Notes under the pieces: generated by a model
What the model was told of the DNA's origin: nothing
Databases searched by the model: none
What the model saw: the letters and a program-made list of their open reading frames with translations, nothing else
Made by a program: the position numbers and the translations under genes
Origin: Cycas panzhihuaensis
Taxonomy: Eukaryota > Cycadophyta
Assembly (NCBI GenBank): GCA_023213395.1
Contig: CM041465.1
Location: 63,619,741-63,683,740, forward strand
DNA: 64,000 nt
Reading direction: 5' to 3'
Shown: positions 46,480 through 57,006 of the stretch, piece by piece
Layout of the letters: every line of letters begins with the position of its first letter
How positions within the stretch are numbered: the stretch's first letter is position 1

Positions 46480-47346
46480 TATATCAATTATAATCATAAC
46501 AGGAGCTAAGGGTGCTAGCGAGTATCATGGTAGAACATGTGGATATGAGAACAAGGGTGGAGACAACATAGGGGTTGCCTATGTGCTACTCAGGAATCGA
46601 CTAGAAGCTATGACGAATGAGGGGGATGCCCTCATCGTGAGAGTGCAAAGAGAAGGTATAATAATATCAAGAGACAGAGTGAATGAGTAAACTTGATGGT
46701 CGCCATAGTTTAACCTCATTAGTGGCTAGCTTTCAGAGGTGCGAACAGAACGCAACATGAGGAGAAAGATGGCCCGAGACTTGGGCAACAGGGCAACTAG
46801 GCAAGTCTCTCAAAGGCGACCATTGAGAAGAGGGAGGCATCGCTCAAGGATGAGGTGAACTAGACTATCTGCCTCAACGTTGAGGACCTGAGGGATGTGT
46901 CAAATGTTGATAGGCTAAAAATAAGGCAATAGGGACCTACCAGTTGAAGTGAGGGCTCTCAGGCATAGGCATTGCATCTAATAAACCTAAGTGAGATGGG
47001 ACACCAGCACCTAGGGGTTGCAAAGGAGATCAATGGGTCTGTGGTAAAAATAGAGTGCATTAGCCAAGGCTTCGATAATGGCCATATACTCAGCTTCACT
47101 ATTATTGGCCTCAGGAAGGAAGACTCCAGAACATAAGAAATCATGTCTAGAAGGGTCATAAAGAATCCACGCAGTGGCAGAAGGACCAGGATTACCACGG
47201 ATTTTATCGTAGGTGAAGATGAAGAGGGTTATAGGTGAGAAAAGAAAGTATCTCGGTGGAAAGAATATATAATAGAGACAAGGGTGAAGAAAAAGGGTCT
47301 CATATGGCTGGCAATGATGGTTGTGAAGGGTAGGAGGACTCAACAA
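46480..47346 (-). pseudogene. RNase H ORF near the 3' end of Gypsy-2
   Basis: The minus strand reads FIFTYDKIRGNPGPSAT, ILYDPSRHDF, NNSEAEYMAIIEALANAL, then a stop-broken middle and NVEADSLVHL. This is an RNase HI-type fold with a GNPGP motif, the kind seen as an additional RNase H in Tat-lineage gypsy elements. The first Asp, the Glu of SEAEYMA and the late Asp of EADSL are present; the third acidic residue is not clear. It lies between the antisense PMD-like ORF and the 3' LTR, with no RT or integrase attached. Gypsy-4 shows no such domain between its own RNase H and integrase. Stops show the copy is dead. Confidence 0.72.
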
Positions 47347-47349
47347 TGA

Positions 47350-48419
47350 GGCTGCCCAAGGGTGGAGTGGTTTATCCCACTGACAGGAAAGGATGGGCAG
47401 CGAAAGGGACCCTTTGGGGCGCCAAAGGTCACTTAAGAAAGTGAAAAGTGATCCCGAATAGAGGGAGCGCTCCTTTTAGAGACCCTAGAGGCATGAATGG
47501 GCCATGAAAATAGGTCCAGAATGACAAAATGATCCAAACTAGTATAAACACGAGCATGCACAAAAATGGCATGCAAAATGAGACAGAAGGGCCCTGTCAT
47601 AAATGGATTAGTGAGCCACCATAAATACACCTAAAAGAATGAGCAAAACGAAGGCTATGGAAGCAAAAGGGGAAACAAGGCCAGAAGATAATGATGATCA
47701 GATATGAGAGATGGCCTCAAGGGCTGTCTCGAAGGTAACAATGAAGACAGTGCCCATCGGGACCCCCGCTTATATAAGGAAACTTGATGAAAATGGGATT
47801 CATTTTCATGGGCTCATGAACAAATCAGAGCCTTTTCCTTACGTAATAGAGTACCACCTAACTTCATAGGCACACAAAGGAGGATCTGACCATTGGATCG
47901 AGATGAGGAGATAGCCATTAAGACCAGAGCAATGAGATGGCGATGGCGAGACTAGATCTAGTGAGTGGATTATCAAAACCCAACCCCATATCATGGTTTG
48001 AAATTTATTACTTTTTGTAACTTTTTAGTGTAGTTTTAGGCCTCTTAAAGGTAAGAAGCAATCTCCCAGAGTCTAAATTGGACCCAAAGAGAGGCAGGAT
48101 CGGGGTATTAGGTAGCCTCAATCCCGATGAGCCTGAGAGTGTCTCACCTGGGCAAAAATTTGGGATTTTTTGGATGAAAAATAGCCCCTTTTGGGGGGAT
48201 GATGTTCACACCGTGATAAAGATCGCTATGCCATGATCTTTGTTGCGAGGCCCCGATCACTGCAGGACCCAGCCCAACCTCTATGGTACCATGAATTTTG
48301 TCATGGTGCAAAGGTAAACATAATGAAAAATAAAGAAGGGGCCCTAAGGGAACCCAAATCTTAACCAAATAAGGCCAAGGAATAGTCCAAAGGGTAGAGA
48401 GGTGAGTATGAGTGAGGTT
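47350..48419. other. Gypsy-2 spacer upstream of the antisense ORF
   Basis: No coding similarity found. The part 48040-48330 matches the reverse complement of 63740-64000 in Gypsy-4 and contains CATGGTACCATG-type motifs like those in the LTR, so it may be the promoter/5' flank of the antisense ORF. Confidence 0.45.
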
Positions 48420-50000
48420 TTGACTTATTTTAGGATGTTTTGCAGGCAGTGATCATGGTAGACAACTGCGAGAACATTGGCATAACTATGTTGTTCTTTA
48501 TTGAGGTGATGTCCTGTGAGGACAGGTAGACTTTGGCTAGGTGTGGCCTACTAAAGGTCATAAGGATGCCATAGTATACATCAGACCAGAGGCTTCTAGT
48601 AGATATTGTCTCACACTGGGATAAATAGAGATACGTGTTCCATCTTCCCCATGTAGGAGACGTGATAGTCATACTAGGGGATATTAGGAGGATATTGGGA
48701 GTGCCAGTGATTAGGAGGCTAGCATCACTAAGGGCGCTACCTAGTAATGAGGCAACACACAGGGAGGTAGCCATGTTCTTCACAGGCTTAGATAAATGGG
48801 AGAGGAGAGGTATCCCACTATAAAGTATGGAGTTCCTCGTATGAGGAAACTGATTACACTATGTATTCTATTCCAGATATCCTAGAAACAAAACTATTGA
48901 GACATCCCTGGCAGATGGATGGATGTTGTACAGAGATGTAAGGCTGGGGAGAGACTTGACTGGGCTGCCCTTATAGCGATAAACTTAATCGCCCAGCTAG
49001 ATGCTATCTAGGTGGCAGGGAAGGGTGGCTTATCATATAGCACGCTGTTATAGTGTTGGTTCTTCGATCACTTCGGAGCAGTGGCACCGGCATAGGACTA
49101 CACCCCATTTCTAAGTGGGCTCCCATGGTGCACAAGTGGTAAACCAGATTTAGACGGACTGAGGACCAGGCACATATCCATCGCTTAGTAGAGGATACAT
49201 CACTAGACCTCCTCACCATGGAAGATTACATATTAGATCCATATCAAGTGGTGAGGTGGGACATCGATGACAAGGCATGTGGAGCATGAGTCATCAAAGG
49301 AGATGGTTGAGATGGAGGAGATGGTGACAACGGGGCTAGCCTGTCAAGAGTCACAGGAAGAGGTGCAAGTCCATCAGGGACCACAGGAGGAGAGGCGAGC
49401 CCTTCAAGAGCTGCAGAGGAGAGTAGGGGCCCAGTGACACAAGGCCAGAGACTACAGATAGTTAGGAGATCTGAGGAGGTAGCATCACCATAAAGGAGAG
49501 GAAAGACACCCTAGTAGTTGAGGTGGTTGTTGAGGAGGTACCAAAGGAGGAGGAGGTACCTACAACTAGTGGAGTGCCTGTGGTAGAGGCTATCATTCGA
49601 GTCAGGGAGTAGGCGGTCATACCAGGTGAGATACTACCTTCTCCTGTCATCTTTTAATTGCCAGATATCTATATGCTATTCAATTTTATTGGGTATGTGG
49701 ACACGTACTAACATGTGACGTGTTGGATTTACAGGTATGGCAGAGATCTAGAGGTTGGTGGAGGTGGTGGTCTGGGAGATGTTCCCCTATGCCTACACGG
49801 AGGGGCAACCTCCCATCTAGGCAGGAGACAAGCCTAGATAGGCAGGCACCGACACAATAGCATTCGCCCCACTGGTGAGGGTGAGAGATGTCTGGATAGC
49901 AGTGTCCCAGGAGCATGAGGCATATACAGAATGCCTACAGGTGGAGTTGGATGAGACCTAGGTAGAGAGAGATGCTCTACATATTGAGAATACAAGGTCC
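48420..50000 (+). pseudogene. antisense PMD-like ORF of Gypsy-2
   Basis: Read on the plus strand, opposite to the element, it has FHLPHVGDVIVILGDI and ILGVPVIRRLAS, the layout of the plant mobile domain (FHLPCGE...TLxDVxxLLGLPxxG), then ATHREVAMFFTG, WERRGIPL, a segment corresponding to LNLIAQLDAIWVAGKGG and LSYSTLL, and WFFDHFGAVAPA. An acidic, low-complexity middle follows (49290-49640), then a segment with EGQPP and SQEHEAYTECLQVELDE. Stops and frame changes are frequent. It is homologous to 61650-63610. PMD proteins occur in transposons and in plant MAIL/MAIN proteins; what it does in a retrotransposon is not known to me. Confidence 0.7.
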
Positions 50001-50342
50001 CAACCCTTAAACCTCTACCAATATCTAACATATTCTTGCAACTGGTTACAAAAATCAAAACTAAAGATTATATGCAAGTTCTTAAACTAGAGATAAAATA
50101 AATAAACTGAATAAGAAATCCAAGCACATAAAAAACACTTGATATAACGTGGTAAAACCCTAGCAGTGTGCTAGGGAAACATCCACATAGGAAAGGTATT
50201 GATTTTTATCGTTATAGAATGGAGATAATATACATAACCAATAGCAGAGTGCTCTCATCAACAACAACCAGCCGACGCCCTACTCACAGTATATTGAACA
50301 ACCTCAACATAAAGAAATATACCCTAAATTGGGCTACATGAC
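50001..50342. other. unassigned 340 bp
   Basis: It includes TAACGTGGTAAAACCCTAG and a CTAGCAGTGTGCTAG inverted repeat (about 50160-50175). No match elsewhere in the window. It separates the antisense ORF from an LTR copy and lacks the gypsy PBS expected there. Confidence 0.4.
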
Positions 50343-51309
50343 TGGGAATCATGTCTGCGGGATGGTCACTATGCTTAGTAAGGGTTAAGGTGGTCAACGA
50401 CCAATGTTGGGATATGGATAGAATCCTATAAGTAAAAGAGAATACTACACAGGGCATCCGTGCACCAGAACACAAGTTCGGGACCCGCGAATGGTGCCTA
50501 ACTTCCGTAGAGTAGCTTTCACTTTTAGTCTCAAGGGGTGAGATACACGTAGGGGTACCTCAGGTAATCCCAAAGGATAAGGTCCTCCCTCCCTTGGATG
50601 GTCAAAAGGAAGAAGGAGAGACCCACAAAAGGGGGATTCCTATAGCACAGGAATGTAGGATGAGGTGCAACAGGCTAAGGGGTATAAGGCAACTATGGAT
50701 AGGCCCTCCTTAGGCTAATTAGCCTAAGGTGGATCTAAATAGAGAAGACAATAGTGAAAGGAAGATCCTTACTACTATGTAAACTAAGGGGAATTAAGTC
50801 CGGTCAAGAATGACAAGACTTATGCATGTTGGATATATGGAGTATGGCAAAGAGACGACCAAAAGGTGATGTCATGTATGTCCACAAAGGGGGATCTAGA
50901 ACTACACTCCCTCTCTGTCTTTCCTTTTTTAATAACAAAATACAAAGAAAAGAAAATATTTTATGCACACTTAAGTATGGATACTAAGGTGATGTCTAAC
51001 TAAGGGGTGCCTTCGGTTTAGGTAAGAAAAAGGGGGAGGTGCAATTCCTATTATGTCCCTTTTCCTATAAAAGTAGTCATGTAGCACACATATGTAAGGT
51101 GAATGCAAATAAATTGGTTTGTTACCTTTTTGTCTTTATGTGACTTAGTATGCAAAGAAAACAAATGCCTAATAAAAGCACAAAAAGAAGAGAGGTGGAG
51201 GAAGGGAGATGATGCATACACGGAAAGTGACACGGTTGATAAGGGAGCTTTACTCATATGTCACGTATGCTCTCCCTTCCTTAGTCAATGCATAGTCATA
51301 GTTGGAGTG
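50343..51309 (-). mobile_element. gypsy LTR, first ~970 bp, minus strand
   Basis: Collinear with 43465-44420. It begins TGGGAATCATGT and breaks off at CATAGTTGGAGTG, where Gypsy-4 starts. It may be the 5' LTR of Gypsy-2, but no PBS abuts it on the left. Confidence 0.7.
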
Positions 51310-54067
51310 TGTTGCTCAGCTACTGGGAATGGATACGGAGAGGTCAACTCATATATTTACAGGTATGTTTCTCACTTTAATTTTGCTTCTTGTGAGGAGT
51401 ACTTGTTTGCATGCTACATGTTTTTCGTAGATGGTTTGCACCATCTACACCTCCTATGACAACTATAGCGGGGGCATACTTCTAGCAAGTATGGCACCCC
51501 GATGGCTACATCACCTCCTGCAATCTTCCCTACTCCCTTAAGGCTTATTCAACTCATGTGATGATTATTCGTTATGTTGATTTATCACCACTTAGTCTCC
51601 TTGTCCTGTCCTTGAGCCCCTTGATTACCTTTTTGGTGGTTCTTGGTCTGTTGTTTGCCCCTGTGCAGGTGGGCCCGCCCCCTTGTCAGCCTCCTAGTGC
51701 CCTAGCCTAAAGCCCTAGCTGGCTGTTTGGGCCAATTTGGCCCTCTGGCCCCACACTGCGATAGAATTCTCAGTACCATGGTGTTTATTGTGGTATCGCG
51801 ATATGTACCGCAGTGTGACTATTTTAAACTATTTTTTAAACTTGCCATGGTAATTCTCATATTTATTGTAGAATTGCCACATGTCCTTTAACCCATCTCA
51901 GTGCCAGCCAAGCCCTAATCGCTTGATTAGGGTTGGGGCTGAGTATTTAACCTCTTCTTAAGTCATTTTTTGGGATCTTTTTAACTTTTTCTAGAAGGAA
52001 CACTAAGGAAATTCGCCCTGCTCTCTGCTCTGCTCTACTGCACTCTCAGGACCTGCAACTGCTCCTCTACACCTAGCCCTCCTTAGGCCTCATTGTAACA
52101 TCCTCACATCCTATTGCATGCCTTGGAGGGGGCATTCTTAAGGAGTTTTCGGGGTCTCTTTGCCCAGTCAAGCATTGAGTTGTTTTAGAAGTGGGATTTC
52201 TCTCAGTTGCCTCAGCAGGGGCCCTATACCCACAGTATCTCAGCCTTCTTCACAAGTTTTTAGCCTCTTGTCAGTAGGCTCTAGCAGAGGCAAACACCTC
52301 CTCACTTTCCTTGATGTATTTTTTGATTTGAAGCTCTTTTCTTGCTCAGTTCATGCCCAGCTTTATGCATGCTTGTTGCTAGTTTCTTTTTCTCAGTTTC
52401 TAAAGTCTGTCTATTGATTAGTTGTAGCTATTTCTTTATTGTTTGAGGCTCCTCTCCTACGTTTCATACCCAAGACAATGGTACAAGAGGATTTCACAGG
52501 GTTTGGGATAGAGCTGGGTGGATTTCGTACCACCCTTGTGCTCCTAAGAGGCTTCTGTCCTCCAAGCCCTCCTTTTTAACCCCTGTGCCGTCCCTAGAGT
52601 GGACAGGGGATTAGGGGATCATTTTCAGCCACTAAAACTAGCGTTTACACCTATTACAATGTTGGTTTGTAGGCCTATTTCTCCCATTCGGGCAATGCAT
52701 AAGCCCGAGAGGCTCCTTCTAACTCAACTCCTCTCTCAATGGCCTAGTTTACTCCCTATAGCACTTCTATCTATTATGGACTTCCTTAAGCTCCCTTTGT
52801 ACTTTTGTTACCCCTGTTTAAAGCCAGTTTTTGTAGCCATACCCTTACAGCCCTATGGCTCCTTGAGGGAGGGTAGGGTTGTATTTTGCAGGAAGTGGGT
52901 CACTTTGAGGCTCACCTATTTACTTACCTTTTATTTGGGTATTTTTATACTACAGTCTATCGCTATAAACTTGTGATTAGTGAGTACTTACGTGTATGTA
53001 TAGAGATCTAGTTTTTGACATATGCATACATATATTTTGGTGCTCTTCCCCATATTGTTAGTCTCCTTTCTCCGAAAGGGAATCTTTGTGTCCACTTGTA
53101 GGTAAAAGGAGAATGCGAAGAACTTCTCCTTCCTTCTTTGTCCTAGGTAAGTGAATCCATTTGCATTTTGTCATAGCATTCTATTTTCGCTATCACTTTT
53201 CTTTTCATTTCTAGCATTTTATTGTTACTTTCCAGGGAAGGTAAGGAAGCCCCATGTTCTACCCCACCGTGACTTTTCACCGCTTGTTTCATGGAATGAC
53301 TTGGGGCATCTAGTGGGAGCATCATTACCTCAACCACATCTTTATCATGGGTATGTGACCTTACTTTGCTTCACTTTTTTCCATTTTGAAAAGGTTGCAT
53401 AGTAGTAATTTAGAGAACATAAAGGAAAAAAGGGAAATCAACCTCTTTCATTTATACGTTGTATGCTGCACTTTACATACCATACCCATTTAGGAAAAGA
53501 ACTCCTAGGAATTTTCCCTTGGCCTTTTCCCTTAGCTCGTAAACCTTATCCTCGCCCCCTTAGCTTGTTCTGTTTGATTCAGTTTGCTTACACACACTCT
53601 AGTACTCTCGCTTCCTTTCGTTGTACCCTCAATGGGGGATTTTGGGGTGATTAATCGCCCCCATCCCCTTCCTCTTTCCTCAATTCTATTTGCTTAACCA
53701 AATAACCAAGGAGGTCTTAGTTGTGCCATAGGTTATTTGCCTACCTTGCTTCTGATCATTTCCCCCTGCCATAAGGAAACCTTCGAGGATTCTCTTCCTC
53801 CCCTTCTGGCCATCCAAGGGTGGGAGGACTTTCCTTCGAAGCCTATCCAGGCTACCTTTTAGCCTTCCCTCTTCCTAGTTGAAGTAGGGGAACTACCCTT
53901 AGGTAGTTGGGTATCATCCACAGGTCCCAAACTCCCACTTCGGTGCATGGGGCATGCTGCGTGGTATTCACCTTGCTTGTAGGATTCTATCCATACCCTC
54001 GATACCATTATTGATCGTCCTCACTATTCCTACTTAGCTAGGTGGTTATCCCATAGACACACATCCA
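51310..54067 (+). mobile_element. 5' LTR of Gypsy-4 (2.76 kb)
   Basis: It starts TGTTGCTCAGC and ends ...ACATCCA, followed by one base and the PBS. It is the reverse complement of the minus-strand LTRs in this window along its whole length. Open frames inside it (for example 52160-52417 and 52599-52976) match nothing and are not conserved in the other copies. Confidence 0.82.
51941..51952 (+). promoter_or_regulatory. TATA-like box of the Gypsy-4 LTR
   Basis: GAGTATTTAACC, at the position where other LTR copies have GGTATAAAG; the box is degraded here. Confidence 0.4.
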
Positions 54068-54068
54068 C

Positions 54069-54087
54069 TGGTGACCATACTGGGGGC
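54069..54087 (+). other. primer-binding site of Gypsy-4
   Basis: TGGTGACCATACTGGGGGC, equivalent to the site at 2901-2922 in Gypsy-1. Confidence 0.75.
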
Positions 54088-54246
54088 TTGCCAATAAGGG
54101 AGATAGTCTTCATCCCTTCCTATTAGTATTGCTACCTTTTGGTGGTTCCTTTCACTTTATCTCCTTCATTGACTAGCCCCCAACGTGCACTCCTAACGGC
54201 TCTTTCTTTCTTCTAAAGTGTTGGTAAGATTTATATGTGATGCTTT

Positions 54247-57006
54247 TCTCATTGCTTACGTGGTTTGCCTCCATTATTAGAAGATCCTAGGTATTGTCAT
54301 CTTTCATCATCAGATTCTGATTCGATCATGGAAGGATACCCTTCTGATTAGGCCTATCATGCCTTTGCCTCGAGAACTCATGAGTTCCCTGCATCTATTC
54401 CGGGATCCACCCAAGAAGGTGACGATCCTATCTACTACCCCGATGACCAATATCACCCCCTTGACATCCATCCTTCTACTTATGTGGTAGAAGACCCGTC
54501 TTCTCTTGAGGTTCACCATTCGATTGGTGATTCTTATGAGGAGCACACTGAGGGGTCTACATCATTCGAGGTCCCATCCACCTCTTATGGTCACATAGAT
54601 ACCCCTCCCACTGACGTGGTTGAAGCTATTAGCGAGTTCTTTCGAGTGGCTCATCTTCAATCGCATCCCAGGTGGTTTGAAGATGTTTTGCGTGGTGGAG
54701 CATCTTCTTCATCCGCTCCTTTACCACCTTCTTCATTTGCACGTGCCCCTCCTACTACGAGTAACCCTTTCATTCCTATGCATTCGTCCCCCTCCATTCC
54801 TACACCAACCTCAGGGATGAATGTCACACCTTCCATCCCTTGCCATGGTCTTAGTTCTTCAGGACCCTCTTGCAATATGTCTTTCTCCCAGCTTGGGGTT
54901 AGCATACCTTTCTTGAGCCAAGTGAATATGACACCTCCCAATATGGCACATGCATTTCCTAGTAGTCTTAGAGGTCCTACTAATGCTACCACCACTAGTC
55001 ATGTGGGACCCTCTCCCATGTATCCCCAAAACCAACTTAATAGTTCTTCTCTTTACATCCCCCTAGGTTATATTTCTTAACCTTGGGGGTAGGATAAAGG
55101 GAACCACCTTCCAGCTTATGGAGTGGACCTGCTACACCCATATGGGGTTGCACCACCTACGGGTGGCCCATATGGACAAAACCCAGTTCCACACCTTCCA
55201 TTTCCACCATCTAGCATAGCCTCTTATGTTGCGCCTTTGCAAGGGAACTTAGCTTCCTTTCAAGGTGCTTATCCTTAAGCCCCTTTTCAATAAGAGGCAC
55301 TTCCCCAAGGAGGGATGGGTTTACCACCCCTATCCATTCCTTGCTCATTACCATTTATCGATCCTACAGTCCATACAAGGACACACCTCTTCATGGATTA
55401 TAGATCGACACCACTATCTGTCGAGGCATTAAGAACTAACTTACCACCTCATTGTCTTAAAGTTCCCAAATTTGACGAAACTTCCTCACAGGACCTAGCA
55501 GAGCACGTTCATAGTTTTTCTATGGCGTGTATTGATTACTAGGCCTATGACCACATCTTGATGAAATTGTTCCCTCAATCTTTAGAAGGCAATACCCTTA
55601 AGTGGTTTTATCTTCTTCCAGCTCATTCCATTTTCTCGTTCCAACAACTTATGGATGAGTTCTTCAATTATTTTGATGTTGCTCGCCCATTTGAAAGTGG
55701 AATGAAATCCCTTCTATCACTCAAACAAGGCCATGATGAAATGAATTGTGACATTGTGTGGTAGTTCCATGACCTTCTTCATTCCACTAAGGCTATGTTG
55801 CCCAAGGAATTGAAGAGGGACCTCTTCGTTAACGTACTTCACCCTGAAGTCCATGTAGAAGTCCTTAAAATAGGGGTGACTACATGTGACTCTGCTATTA
55901 TAAAGTGCTTAGCATTAGAGGTTATTAAGATCCAAGCTAGACTCAAAAGCCCTCTTAAGCCCTCACAACGTCATGAGGTACCTCCCTCAACCAAGGAAAC
56001 TAAACCTTCACAACCCACTAGGTCTACTTCTCACCTGACTGAGAAGACTTTAGACCTCCTTACTTCTGCCATACGCTCATTTAAGTGTACGATGAAGGAG
56101 CTTAAACTTCAAGCCCCTTCATTACCAATGACTAATAAACAAATTCAATAGGCTTCTCAAGCCGCTCCCCCCAAAGGGGGTAATACCCAATCTTCTCAAG
56201 CAAGGAAAGTAGATCCTTCGCACAAGAAAAAGTGGTGTTCCGTCCACAGGGAGTGCTTCTATGATGACTCAAGTTATCGGGTGCAACACCCTCGTGATGT
56301 CCCACAATGTGATTCGTCTCCCAGGTGGGCCTCGAGGCCCAATCTTGATCAACTCATCTATAAGGATCTATTTCCCAAATATGGGGAGGGTGAGTGCAAT
56401 ACTCAACAAAGAAACAACCGAAACCGGGGTAGATCCCCTAATTCTCATCCTTCGTATGGTAGAGGGAAGGGTGCGTGAGATTCATCCTCCTCCTCACGTT
56501 CCCCTGACTGTCATACTCCTTCTCTTTTGCAATCCTATAACAAAGGAAAGAAGGTAGTTCAAATGCTTAAGGCCACTCCCCTATATGCCCTAACTCGATT
56601 TCAAGCCGCAAAAGAGGTAGCTGGCACCTCTACATCTACATCACATCTTGATCCTCCTCTGGAAGCCGTTCCTCTAGAAATACCTTCACTTCCCAAGAAT
56701 GTTCCCATCCACCTCAGTCGCTTCGACTTTAGGAGAGCCCTTACCCAACCCATAGGGAAGGGTAAGCCATTTTCCATAGTTGAAGAGCTTCACACCATGG
56801 CCACCGGGATATCCATCATGGACGTCTTGAAAAGCTGTCCCGAGCAACGAACGCTCCTTCCGGAAGCTTTAGGATTAAACGACACGCCTATTCATACTTT
56901 GGGCATTGCCCAAGGTCATGAACCATCATCTCCTTTGATCCTAAAGATCTTCCCCCAGCCAGTGAAAGGGAGTACCAATGGAACTTCCCTTTCACCATCA
57001 CCATAG
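54247..57006 (+). pseudogene. Gypsy-4 gag polyprotein
   Basis: One frame carries the whole region with stops at Gln or Trp codons. The N-terminal part (LLEDPRYCH, SD-stop-AYHA, DPIYYP) is followed by a Pro/Ser-rich linker to 55080. The retrotransposon gag core is at about 55420-55960: LMKLFPQSLEGNTLKWFYL, FSFQQLMDEFFNYF and LLSLKQGHDE. A knuckle-like WCSVHRECFYDD follows near 56235, then GRGRSP-type basic text and the linker with IMDVLKSCPEQRTLLPEAL (to 57006), which precedes protease in Tat elements. The start codon is not clear; I used the start of conserved frame. The role is capsid assembly and RNA packaging. Confidence 0.82.

Noticed and set aside
52599-52976. 125-residue plus-strand frame in the Gypsy-4 LTR
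   Set aside because: It is not conserved in the other LTR copies and resembles no family that I know.
54657-54995. 112-residue minus-strand frame
   Set aside because: It is a shadow of the gag linker, which is supported on the plus strand by homology with Gypsy-1.
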